Below are positions 1-8,654 of a DNA stretch of 64,000 nt, one piece after another. Position numbers and translations under genes: made by a program. The notes below the pieces were generated by a model. It made no database searches. It saw only the letters and a program-made list of their open reading frames with translations, and was not told the DNA's origin. Each line of letters begins with the position of its first letter. The first letter of the stretch is position 1. Origin of the DNA: Prauserella cavernicola (GTDB taxonomy: Bacteria; Actinomycetota; Actinomycetes; Mycobacteriales; Pseudonocardiaceae); NCBI RefSeq assembly GCF_016595675.1, contig NZ_JAENJH010000004.1:372001-436000 (forward strand), in the 5' to 3' direction.

Positions 1-66
1 TACGCACGCTGCTCTCCTTCCCTTTGACGCGGTTGCCAATGACGACAAGGAAAGAGGCAGGCCCTA

Positions 67-87
67 AACGAAACCTAAAGTTTCGTT
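67..87. repeat. Small AT-rich inverted repeat 3' of the SARP gene
   Basis: Perfect 8-bp arms AACGAAAC/GTTTCGTT surround a 5-nt loop, just beyond the stop codon of the minus-strand regulator. It could terminate that gene or be an operator for a gene left of the window. Bases 1-66 show no supported gene. Confidence 0.45.
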
Positions 88-94
88 AAGCGGG

Positions 95-3000
95 TCAACG
101 CCGCAGGTCAGAGTCCTGCGCGGGGCCCTCGGCCGCGAGGATCGCGGCGATCGCGACCTGCTCGCACCGGCGGTAGCCGAGTCCGGCGAACAGGCCCGAG
201 GCGGCGCGCAGGGTGGCGATCGCCGCCTCCTTCTCGCCGTGGCGAGTCCACAGCCTGCCGAGACCGAGCAGCGCGTAGGCCTGGCCGCGGCGGTCGTCGA
301 GGGCGTGGAACATCTGCTGGCACGCGGCGAGGCTGAGCTCCGCGCGGTCGGGCAGGTCCTGGTCGGAGTACAGCTCTCCGAGCGAGTAGAGCGCGTACGC
401 CCGCGCGTGCCGGTGGCCGAGCTCGGTGAACAGCTCGCACGCGCGGGTCAGCCGGACGTCGGCCTCGTGCAGCCTGCCCGTGGCCCTGTCGACCTCGCCG
501 AGCGAGCGCAGCACGTGCGCTTCCCAGTGCACGTCGGCCTGTTCGCGCGCGATCTCCACCGCGGATTCGAGGAGGGCGCGGGCCTCGTCGTACTCGCCGC
601 GCCAGCGCAGCACGTCGGCGAGCCGCTTCTCCGCGCGGGCGACGCCGCCGAGCGAGCCGAGCGACTCGGCGAGCTGACGGCTGTCGGTGAAGCAGTCCTG
701 CGCCGCGGAGAGGTCGCCGATGTCGGCGAGCAGCGAGCCGAGCTGGTGCAGCGCGTCGCCACGGCATTCCTGGTCGCCGCACAGCTGGGCCAGCAGCAGC
801 GCCGTGCGCAGATCCTCGCGGGCGCGGTCGAGCCTGCCGCGTTCGATGTCGACGTCGGCGCGGGCGGTGAGCACCCTGGCGAGGCCGCGGTCGTCGCCGA
901 GCTCCTCGAACGCGGCGCCGGCGAGGTTGTAGTAGCGGCTGGCGACGCCGGCCCGCCCGCTCTCCCAGCGCAGGTCGCCGAGTGCGCACAGGCTCATCGC
1001 CTCGGCAGCGCGGTCGCGGGTGCGGCGGGCGGCGAGCAGGCCGAGAACGGCGACGTCGCGTACGCCGGGGTCCGACGGCCTGCGTTCGGCCAGTCCCGCG
1101 AACGCGTCGGCCAGCTGCCAGGCGTGGCGCCACCAGCCGCTGGCGTAGGTCCAGTGAGTCAGTGCCACGAGGTTGCCCGCCTCCTCGTGCCGCCAGCCGC
1201 CCGGATCGGACTGGACCGCGCGGGACGCGGCCGACGAGGCGGGAGCCGGGGCCGCGACGGGCGGGAACCGGCTCGCCCTGAGCTTGTCGTGCGCGCGCGC
1301 CGCGAGTTCGAGGTAGCCGTGCACGAGCCGCTCCATCGCCTCGCCCGCGCAGGGTTCGGGTTGTTCGGCGGCGAACGCGGCGATGAGGTCGTGCAGCCGG
1401 TAGCGCACGAGCCCGACGGAGTCGCGGCCCGCCACCTGCAGCAGCTGCGCCTCCACCAGGCCCTCGCACACGTCGCGTGCGGTGTCGGCGGAGCAGTCCA
1501 ACAGGGTCGCCACGGTCCAGCGGGTGCAGCTCGGCAGGCCCGCGTGCCCGAGCAGGCGCAGCGCGCGCCGGTGCTGCGCCGGGCATTCCGCGTAGCTCAC
1601 GTCGACGGTCGCGCGCACGTCCAGATCACCCGCGCGCAGCTCTCCGAGCCTGCGGTGCCGGTCGGCGACCCGCGCCACGAGCTCGGAGATCGGCTCGTAG
1701 GCGTGGGCCGCGAGCTTCGCGCCCACGATGCGCACCGCGAGCGGCAGTCCGCCGCACAGCCGCACCAGTTCGCGTGCCTGCTCCGGCTCGGCGTCGAGCC
1801 GCGCGCGCCCGGCGAGCGCGGCGAGCAGGTCCAGTGCCTCGGTCTCCGGCAGCTCCGGTACCTCGACGGTGTGCGCGCCCTCGAGCCCGAGCAGCCGCCT
1901 GCGCGAGGTCACCAGCACCGCGCAGCCGCTGCCGCCGGGCAACAGGGCGCGCACCTGCTGCTCGCCGCGCGCGCCGTCGACGAGTACGAGCACGCGGGCG
2001 TTCGCGGTGCGACTGCGCCACAGGTGCTGGCGGTCCGACAGCGACGACGGCAGCTCGTCGTCGGTGACGCCGAGCGCGCGCAGGAACCGCCCCAGCACGT
2101 CGAGGGAGCTGCCCTCGCCCGTGACCACCTGCGCGTCGGGGAAGTGCCCGCGCAACGCGTTGGCGGCCCGCACGGCGAGCGCGCTCTTGCCGAGCCCGCC
2201 CTGTCCGCACAGCACGAGCACCCGCGGTGCCCCGTCCGGTCCGGACAGCACCTCGCGCTCGATCTCGCCGAGCAGCTCGGCGCGGCCGGTGAAGTCGCCG
2301 ATGTCGGGTGGCAGCTGCGCGGGTGCGATCGCGGGCCGGGTCGGGGCTTCCACCCCGGCGGGTGCGCGCAGCCGCCGCACGGCCTCGCGCAGCGCGCGGC
2401 CCGGCCGGACGCCGAGCTCCTCGGCCAGCGCGAGGCGCGTCTGCTCGAACACCGCGAACGCCTCGCTCTGCCTGCCCGCCGCGGCGAGCGCGGTGACGAG
2501 CTGTGCGGCGAGCGTCTCCTGCGTCGGCTCGGCGACCACCTGCCCGCGCAGCTCGGCGATCACCTCGCTGTGCCTGCCGAGCGCGAGCTCCACGGCGATC
2601 CGCCGCTCCAGCGCCGCCGCGCGCTGCTCGTCCAGCCACGTCGCGTGGGCGCTCACCACCGCTCCGCCCGTGACATCGTGCAGCGCGGGCCCGCGCCACA
2701 GCTCCAGTGCCTCCCGCAGCGCGTCCGCGGCCCCGTCGAGGTCGCGTCGCTCCGCGAGCCGGTGCCCCCGGTCGGCGAGAGCGAGGAACCGGGCCTGGTC
2801 GAACGCGTCGCCGGGCACGTCGAGCCGGTAGCCGCCCCGGTAGGTGCGCAGCACCTGCAGCGGGTCGCGCGCGGGCACGCCGGGGGCGAGCAGCTTGCGC
2901 AGCGAGGACACGCACATCTGCACCATCACGGTGGCCGAGCCGGGCGCGCGGTCGGGCCACAGCTCGTCGACGAGCGTGGTGGTGGGCACAGCCTCATTGG

Positions 3001-3097
3001 CCTGGATCAGCAGCGTGGCCAGCACGGTTCGCTGCTGGCCGGGTGAGACGGTCTCGCCGTCGACCGTGAGTGGCCCGAGGACGCCGTAGCGGATCAC
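95..3097 (-). CDS. AfsR/SARP-family regulator (BTAD, NB-ARC, TPR)
   Basis: A 1000-residue pathway-type transcriptional regulator. Residues 1-95 form the OmpR-like winged helix of SARPs (LGPLTVDG, VDELWP, then a YRGGYRLDV hairpin). A bacterial transcriptional activation domain follows to about 245. A STAND-type NTPase runs from about 265 to 530, with P-loop GQGGLGKS at 298-305, Walker B VLVLVD at 369-374 and GLPLA at 450-454. The C-terminal third is built of TPR-like helical pairs. The GTG start at 3097 directly precedes IRYGVLGPL, where SARPs begin, and has a G-rich stretch just upstream; the frame stays open further upstream only as antisense of hrpA. Such proteins usually switch on secondary metabolism, but no biosynthetic cluster lies beside it here, so the target is unknown. 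It is divergent from hrpA. Confidence 0.93.
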   Translation of the reverse strand: MIRYGVLGPLTVDGETVSPGQQRTVLATLLIQANEAVPTTTLVDELWPDRAPGSATVMVQMCVSSLRKLLAPGVPARDPLQVLRTYRGGYRLDVPGDAFDQARFLALADRGHRLAERRDLDGAADALREALELWRGPALHDVTGGAVVSAHATWLDEQRAAALERRIAVELALGRHSEVIAELRGQVVAEPTQETLAAQLVTALAAAGRQSEAFAVFEQTRLALAEELGVRPGRALREAVRRLRAPAGVEAPTRPAIAPAQLPPDIGDFTGRAELLGEIEREVLSGPDGAPRVLVLCGQGGLGKSALAVRAANALRGHFPDAQVVTGEGSSLDVLGRFLRALGVTDDELPSSLSDRQHLWRSRTANARVLVLVDGARGEQQVRALLPGGSGCAVLVTSRRRLLGLEGAHTVEVPELPETEALDLLAALAGRARLDAEPEQARELVRLCGGLPLAVRIVGAKLAAHAYEPISELVARVADRHRRLGELRAGDLDVRATVDVSYAECPAQHRRALRLLGHAGLPSCTRWTVATLLDCSADTARDVCEGLVEAQLLQVAGRDSVGLVRYRLHDLIAAFAAEQPEPCAGEAMERLVHGYLELAARAHDKLRASRFPPVAAPAPASSAASRAVQSDPGGWRHEEAGNLVALTHWTYASGWWRHAWQLADAFAGLAERRPSDPGVRDVAVLGLLAARRTRDRAAEAMSLCALGDLRWESGRAGVASRYYNLAGAAFEELGDDRGLARVLTARADVDIERGRLDRAREDLRTALLLAQLCGDQECRGDALHQLGSLLADIGDLSAAQDCFTDSRQLAESLGSLGGVARAEKRLADVLRWRGEYDEARALLESAVEIAREQADVHWEAHVLRSLGEVDRATGRLHEADVRLTRACELFTELGHRHARAYALYSLGELYSDQDLPDRAELSLAACQQMFHALDDRRGQAYALLGLGRLWTRHGEKEAAIATLRAASGLFAGLGYRRCEQVAIAAILAAEGPAQDSDLRR

Positions 3098-3164
3098 GTG
3101 GCCCCCCGGTGTCCGGTTCGTGATCTTTCGCCTAGAGCGTGTCGCAGCGGGACCGGCCGCGCAA

Positions 3165-3184
3165 CACCAGCCAGTAAGCTGGTG
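3165..3184. promoter_or_regulatory. Hairpin and -10-like hexamer upstream of hrpA
   Basis: CACCAGC and GCTGGTG can pair across a 6-nt loop in the 93-bp space between the SARP gene and hrpA. A TAAGCT hexamer (3175-3180) lies 10 nt before the hrpA ATG, and no Shine-Dalgarno sequence is visible, so hrpA may have a nearly leaderless transcript. Operator function for the SARP is possible but unproven. Confidence 0.3.
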
Positions 3185-3190
3185 CGCGGT

Positions 3191-6100
3191 ATGTCCACAC
3201 GTTCCCCCCTTGATGAGCTGCGGCCCCGGCTGTCCGGGCTCACCCTGCGCGATGCCCACCGGCTGCGCCGCCGGATCGACGGCGCGCGCAAGTCCCGCGA
3301 CCGCGACGCCGTCGCGGCCAGGATCTCCGCCGACATCGACACCGCCGAGCTGCGGGTCCAGCGCAGGCGCGAGGTCGTGCCCGTGCTCGAATACCCGGCC
3401 GAACTGCCGGTCAGCCAGCACAAGGACGACCTCGCCGAGGTGATCCGCGAACACCAGGTGGTGATCGTCGCGGGGGAGACCGGGTCGGGCAAGACGACGC
3501 AGCTGCCCAAGATCTGCCTCGAGCTCGGACTCGGGGTGCGCGGGCAGATCGGCCACACCCAGCCGCGCCGGATCGCCGCGCGCACGGTGGCCGAGCGCAT
3601 CGCGAGCGAGCTGAACACCGAGCCGGGCTCGGTGGTGGGCTACAAGGTGCGCTTCACCGACACCTCCGGCGACGACACACTCGTCAAACTCATGACCGAC
3701 GGCATCCTGCTGGCCGAGATCCAGCAGGACCGCATGCTGCGCCAGTACGACACGATCATCATCGACGAGGCGCACGAACGCAGCCTCAACATCGACTTCC
3801 TGCTCGGCTATCTCAAGCAGCTGCTGCCGAGACGGCCCGATCTCAAGGTGATCATCACCTCCGCGACGATCGACCCCGAGCGGTTCTCGCGGCACTTCGA
3901 CGACGCGCCCGTGGTGGAGGTGTCGGGCCGCACCTATCCCGTCGAGGTGCGCTACCGGCCGGTGGTCGACCCCGACGACCCGGACGCCGACCAAGACCGC
4001 GACCAGGTGCAGGCGATCGTCGACGCGTCGCGCGAGCTGCTGGCCGAGGGACAGGGCGACGTCCTCGTGTTCCTGTCGGGGGAGCGCGAGATCCGCGACA
4101 CCAGCGAGGCGCTCACCGCGCTGCAACTGCCGAACACCGAGGTGCTGCCGTTGTACGCGCGGCTCTCGGCGGCCGATCAGCATCGTGTGTTCCAACGGCA
4201 TCGCGGGCGCCGGATCGTGCTGGCCACCAACGTCGCCGAGACGTCGTTGACCGTGCCGGGCATCAAGTACGTGATCGACCCCGGCACGGCGCGCATCTCG
4301 CGCTACAGCCACCGCACCAAGGTGCAGCGGCTGCCGATCGAGCCGGTGTCGCAGGCCTCGGCCAACCAGCGCAAGGGCCGCTGCGGGCGGACGTCGGACG
4401 GCATCTGCGTGCGGCTCTACTCCGAGGACGACTTCGACGCGCGTCCCGAGTTCACCGACCCCGAGATCCTGCGCACCAACCTCGCGTCGGTGATCCTGCA
4501 GATGACCTCGCTCGGGCTGGGCGACATCTCGGCGTTCCCGTTCGTGGAGCCGCCGGACCGCCGGCAGGTGACCGCGGGCGTGCAGCTGCTGCAGGAGCTC
4601 GGCGCACTCGACGCCACGGCGGGCAGCCTCACCCCGGTCGGGCGTCAGCTCGCGCAGCTGCCGGTGGACCCGCGCATGGGCCGCATGATCGTGGAGGCGG
4701 CCAAGAACGGCTGCGTGCGCGAGGTCATGATCATCGCCTCGGGTCTGTCCATCCAGGACCCGAGGGAGCGGCCCGCCGATAAGCAGCAGGCCGCCTCGCA
4801 GCAGCACGCGCGCTTCGCCGACCCGAGCTCGGACTTCCTGTCCTACCTCAAGCTCTGGGAGTACCTGCGCGAGCAGCAGAAGGCGTTGTCCAACAACCAG
4901 TTCCGCAAGCTGTGCCGCGCGGAGTTCCTCAACTACCTGCGCGTGCGGGAGTGGCAGGACATCTTCAGCCAGCTGCGCCAGCTCGCCAAGCAGCTCGGCA
5001 TCACGCTCAACACCGTGGACGGCGACCCGCAGCACATCCACACCTCGCTGCTGGCGGGGCTGCTCTCGCACGTCGGGCTCAAGGACCCCGCGAAGGGCGA
5101 CTACCTGGGCGCGCGCGGCACGCGGTTCGCGGTGTTCCCCGGCTCGGCGCTGTTCAAGAAGCAGCCGCGCTGGGTCGCCTCGGCCGAGCTGGTGGAGACC
5201 TCGAAGCTGTGGGCCCGCGTCAACGCGCGGGTGGAGCCGGAGTGGATCGAGCCGCTCGCCCAGCACCTGGTGAAGCGCAACTACTCGGAGCCGCACTGGG
5301 AACGCAAGCAGGGCGCGGTGATGGCCAACGAGCGCGTGACGCTCTACGGCATCCCGCTGGTGGCGGGCCGCAAGGTGAACTACGGCCGCATCGACCCCGA
5401 GCTGTCGCGGGAGCTGTTCATCCGGCACGCGCTCGTCGAGGGTGACTGGGACACCAACCACGCGTTCTTCCGCGAGAACCTCGCCCTGCTCGACGAGGTG
5501 GAGGACCTGGAGAACCGGGCGCGGCGGCGCGACATCCTCGTGGACGACGAGACGCTGTTCGCCTTCTACGACGAGCGCGTGGGCGCCGAGGTGGTGTCGT
5601 CGCGGCACTTCGACTCGTGGTGGAAGAAGCAGCGGCGGGAGCAGCCGGACCTGCTCAGCTTCGAGAAGGCCATGCTCATCAACGCCACCGCCGACGCGGT
5701 GAGCGAGGCCGACTACCCGGACACGTGGACCCAGGGTGAGCTGCGGTTCGCACTGACCTACCAGTTCGAGCCGGGAGCAGGCGCAGACGGCGTGACCGTC
5801 CACATTCCCCTGCCGGTGCTGAACCAGGTGAGCGCCGACGGCTTCGACTGGCAGGTTCCGGGCCTGCGCGAGGAGCTGGTGACCGCGCTCATCAAGTCGC
5901 TGCCCAAGGCGCTGCGGCGCAACTTCGTGCCCGCACCGGACACCGCGCGCGAAGTACTGTCCAGAGTGGACCCGGCTCGTGGCTCGCTGTACGACGTGCT
6001 GACCGACGAGCTGGAGGCGCTGCGCGGCGTCGCCGTGCCGCCGGAGGCGTGGCAGCCGGAGTCGATCCCCGCGCACCTGCGGATGACGTTCCGCGTCGTC

Positions 6101-7072
6101 GACGAGCGCACACGCCCGCTGGCCGAGGGCAAGGACCTGGAACAGCTGCGCGACCGGCTCGGCGACCGGCTGCGCAAGACGATCTCCGCCGCGGCCGACA
6201 GCGTGGAGCGCGCCGGGCTCACCACGGCGACGTTCGGCGAGCTGCCCCAGGTGTTCCAGGCCAGGCGGCGCGGGCACGAGGTGAAGGCCTATCCGGCGCT
6301 GGTCGACGAGGGCGACAGCGTGGCCGTGCGCATGCTCGACACCCCTGGCCAGCAGCGCACGGCGATGTGGGAGGGCACCCGGCGGCTGCTGCGGCTCAAC
6401 GTGCCGTCGCCGATGAAGTACCTCAACCGCAACCTCGGCAACACGGCGAAACTCGTGCTCACGCGCAATCCGCACGGCAGCGTGGCCGGGCTGCTGGAGG
6501 ACTGCGTCGACTGCGCGGTGGACAAGCTCGTCGCCGAGGGCGGCGGTCCCTCGTGGGACGAGGCCGGGTTCGCGGCCCTGCTGGAGCGGGTGCGCACGAG
6601 CCTCAACGGCACGGTGCTGACCGTGCTGCGCGAGGTGGAGAACGTGCTGCGCGCCGCTCACGACGTGGAGGCCAGGCTCGCCGACACCCGTGGCGACGCG
6701 CTCACGGAGTCGCTCGCCGACATCCGAGCGCACCTCGACTCGTTGGTGCACAACGGTTTCGTCACCACGACCGGGTACGACCGGCTGCCCGACCTGGTGC
6801 GCTACGTCAGGGCGATCGAGCGCAGGCTGGAGAAGCTGCCGGGCGACCCGGCGCGCGACGTCGAGCGCCTGCGGGAGGTCGACTGGCTGTGGCAGGAGTA
6901 CCGGGCGGTGCTCGACACGTTGCCGCCGCGCACCGCGCCGGGACCCGAGCTGGCCGAGATCCGCTGGATGATCGAGGAGCTGCGCGTCAGCTTCTTCGCC
7001 CAGACCCTGCGCACCGCCTACCCGGTGTCGGTCAAGCGGGTGCTGCGCGCGCTCGACGACGCCGCCGTCTAG
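3191..7072 (+). CDS. hrpA: ATP-dependent RNA helicase HrpA
   Basis: A 1293-residue DEAH-box RNA helicase of the HrpA type, acting on RNA or stalled ribosomes in the cytoplasm. Walker A GETGSGKT is at residues 95-102, DEAH at 192-195 and motif III SAT at 224-226. These are followed by the helicase C domain (NVAETSLTVPG, and QRKGRCGR in motif VI), the HA2/OB region and the long C-terminal DUF3418 extension typical of bacterial HrpA. Length is normal for the family (about 1300). The ATG at 3191 begins MSTRSPLDELRP; the frame remains open upstream to 3098 without a better start. It converges on the permease gene with only 10 bp between stops. Confidence 0.95.
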   Translation: MSTRSPLDELRPRLSGLTLRDAHRLRRRIDGARKSRDRDAVAARISADIDTAELRVQRRREVVPVLEYPAELPVSQHKDDLAEVIREHQVVIVAGETGSGKTTQLPKICLELGLGVRGQIGHTQPRRIAARTVAERIASELNTEPGSVVGYKVRFTDTSGDDTLVKLMTDGILLAEIQQDRMLRQYDTIIIDEAHERSLNIDFLLGYLKQLLPRRPDLKVIITSATIDPERFSRHFDDAPVVEVSGRTYPVEVRYRPVVDPDDPDADQDRDQVQAIVDASRELLAEGQGDVLVFLSGEREIRDTSEALTALQLPNTEVLPLYARLSAADQHRVFQRHRGRRIVLATNVAETSLTVPGIKYVIDPGTARISRYSHRTKVQRLPIEPVSQASANQRKGRCGRTSDGICVRLYSEDDFDARPEFTDPEILRTNLASVILQMTSLGLGDISAFPFVEPPDRRQVTAGVQLLQELGALDATAGSLTPVGRQLAQLPVDPRMGRMIVEAAKNGCVREVMIIASGLSIQDPRERPADKQQAASQQHARFADPSSDFLSYLKLWEYLREQQKALSNNQFRKLCRAEFLNYLRVREWQDIFSQLRQLAKQLGITLNTVDGDPQHIHTSLLAGLLSHVGLKDPAKGDYLGARGTRFAVFPGSALFKKQPRWVASAELVETSKLWARVNARVEPEWIEPLAQHLVKRNYSEPHWERKQGAVMANERVTLYGIPLVAGRKVNYGRIDPELSRELFIRHALVEGDWDTNHAFFRENLALLDEVEDLENRARRRDILVDDETLFAFYDERVGAEVVSSRHFDSWWKKQRREQPDLLSFEKAMLINATADAVSEADYPDTWTQGELRFALTYQFEPGAGADGVTVHIPLPVLNQVSADGFDWQVPGLREELVTALIKSLPKALRRNFVPAPDTAREVLSRVDPARGSLYDVLTDELEALRGVAVPPEAWQPESIPAHLRMTFRVVDERTRPLAEGKDLEQLRDRLGDRLRKTISAAADSVERAGLTTATFGELPQVFQARRRGHEVKAYPALVDEGDSVAVRMLDTPGQQRTAMWEGTRRLLRLNVPSPMKYLNRNLGNTAKLVLTRNPHGSVAGLLEDCVDCAVDKLVAEGGGPSWDEAGFAALLERVRTSLNGTVLTVLREVENVLRAAHDVEARLADTRGDALTESLADIRAHLDSLVHNGFVTTTGYDRLPDLVRYVRAIERRLEKLPGDPARDVERLREVDWLWQEYRAVLDTLPPRTAPGPELAEIRWMIEELRVSFFAQTLRTAYPVSVKRVLRALDDAAV

Positions 7073-7082
7073 ACCGCGGGGC

Positions 7083-8513
7083 TCACGACAGCAGCGCGAG
7101 CTGGATGACGTACACGGCGAGCGAGGCCGCCAGCAGGATCCAGCCGCAGTAGATCATCCGCTTCAACGCGGTGGAGCGGGCGAACGCCATCGGCGAGATC
7201 ATGTTCGGTCCGGGGAACGGGCCGAAGGTGTCGGCCTGGCAGGAGCACAGCAGCACCACGGCCCACGCCGCCACCGGCACGCCCAGGGCGTCGGCCGTTG
7301 GGCCGAAGACCCGGTCGATCACGATCACCTGCGCCGCCGACGCGCCCGAGATGCCGAGCCAGCCGATCAGCGCGACCACGATCAAAAAACCCAGTACGCC
7401 CAGTGCCTTCAGGTCCGTGCCGAAGCGCTCCAGCAGCACGTCGTAGGGCTTGAGCTCCTCCACCACGGCGAGCAGCGCGGCCAGCATCCAGAACAGCAGG
7501 AACATGTCGACCAGTCGGCCGCAGCCCTCGTAGATCGCCTTGAGCACGGTGTTGATCGGCATGCGCGCGGCGATCCCGGTGACCACGGCCATCAGGACCA
7601 GCGCGACGACGGCGAACGACGTGCCCGCCTTGGTGACCACGCCGTAGACGACGAGCACCGCGAACGAGATCAGGAACGCGACGGTGCTGCGGCGCGCGCT
7701 CGGTGGCAGCACCGCGTCGGGCTCGCCGATCTCGCGCTCGTCGTAGTAGTCGTCGGACGAGACCGGGTGGCGCTGACACCAGCGGATCACCACGAAACCG
7801 ACCGCGAAGCACACGATGGTCAGCGGGCCGCCCGCGGTGAGCACGTACTCCGGGTAGCTGATGCCGGAGTACTCCCTGATCGCCACCATCGAGCCCACGA
7901 ACGGCGCCACGAACATGCCGCACGCCCCGCCGATGAACATCATCAGCGCGGTGGAGGAGCGGGTGAAGCCGAGCCGGGCCGCGATGGGGATCACGATGGG
8001 TGCGGCGATGGCGAAGGCGCCGATGAGCGTGCCGAGCGCGATCACCAGCACGCCCGAGGCGATCATGATGCTCAGCTGTGCTCGCACGGCGGTGTCCACG
8101 CCGAACCGGTCGACGATCATGCGCACGAGGAACGTGGCGCCCTGCGTGCGGGTGAGCACCTCGCCCAGCCCGGCGCCCAGCATGATGATCAGTCCGATCT
8201 CGACGATGTCGGAGCCGAGCGCGTCACCGAGCATGCCCGCTGCGTCGATGGGATTGCTGTGCAGCAACAGGAATCCCGACAACAGCGCGGCGACGCTCGC
8301 GAGCATGATGTCCAGCCCGACGAGCACCAGGATCGCGTAGATCGCGATGGGAGCGAGCCCCCACAGGGTCGGCCCGTCCACGGTGAACCCGACGATCAGG
8401 CTCAGGCCGAGCGCGAGTGCGGTCAGCCCGATCCTGGCCGCCTTGAGCCCGGGGGAGACGCGGTCACCGGCGTCCGGTTGGGGCGGAGCGGCCTCGTGCT
8501 GGACGTCGGACAT
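7083..8513 (-). CDS. Carboxylate/organic-anion permease (ion transporter superfamily)
   Basis: A 476-residue hydrophobic membrane protein with about a dozen predicted helices and a soluble linker near the middle (SSDDYYDEREIGEP). Two internally similar halves contain small-residue re-entrant segments (IALGTLIGAFAIAAP; GISGASAAQ), and the protein ends with the loop CSCQADTFGPFPGPN. This layout is typical of the IT superfamily (GntP/NhaC/DcuC-like), so it probably imports an organic acid or amide-derived anion; the exact subfamily is uncertain. It is divergent from the amidohydrolase at 8655 across a 141-bp promoter region, so the pair probably forms an uptake-plus-hydrolysis unit. The ATG at 8513 follows a weak GGAG-like site. 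Confidence 0.8.
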   Translation of the reverse strand: MSDVQHEAAPPQPDAGDRVSPGLKAARIGLTALALGLSLIVGFTVDGPTLWGLAPIAIYAILVLVGLDIMLASVAALLSGFLLLHSNPIDAAGMLGDALGSDIVEIGLIIMLGAGLGEVLTRTQGATFLVRMIVDRFGVDTAVRAQLSIMIASGVLVIALGTLIGAFAIAAPIVIPIAARLGFTRSSTALMMFIGGACGMFVAPFVGSMVAIREYSGISYPEYVLTAGGPLTIVCFAVGFVVIRWCQRHPVSSDDYYDEREIGEPDAVLPPSARRSTVAFLISFAVLVVYGVVTKAGTSFAVVALVLMAVVTGIAARMPINTVLKAIYEGCGRLVDMFLLFWMLAALLAVVEELKPYDVLLERFGTDLKALGVLGFLIVVALIGWLGISGASAAQVIVIDRVFGPTADALGVPVAAWAVVLLCSCQADTFGPFPGPNMISPMAFARSTALKRMIYCGWILLAASLAVYVIQLALLS

Positions 8514-8548
8514 GTGGTGGGCTCCCTCGCGCTCGATGCTGAACGGGG

Positions 8549-8625
8549 ACGGTAGTTGGCTAAAGTTGCGCGTGCAAGAACATACGCAAGAGATATTGCA
8601 TCGAGGTTTCGGGCTGTCGTAGCGT
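8549..8625. promoter_or_regulatory. Divergent promoters with TTGC/GCAA boxes
   Basis: On the minus strand, TTGCAC (8577-8572), 17 bp and TACCGT (8554-8549) form a sigma-70-like promoter for the permease. On the plus strand, TTGCAT (8596-8601), 18 bp and TAGCGT (8620-8625) do the same for the amidohydrolase. Between and across the -35 boxes lie TTGC-GCGT-GCAA (8566-8577) and a wider dyad, TTGCG at 8566-8570 with CGCAA at 8585-8589. Repressor or activator binding there would control both genes. Confidence 0.55.
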
Positions 8626-8654
8626 GACCGGCACGCACACCGGAGGGATACCGC

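Noticed and set aside
3098-6751. Long open frame on the minus strand opposite hrpA, continuous with the SARP gene
   Set aside because: Composition is Arg/His/Gln-rich nonsense typical of antisense frames in GC-rich DNA. The true SARP domain begins at GTG 3097.
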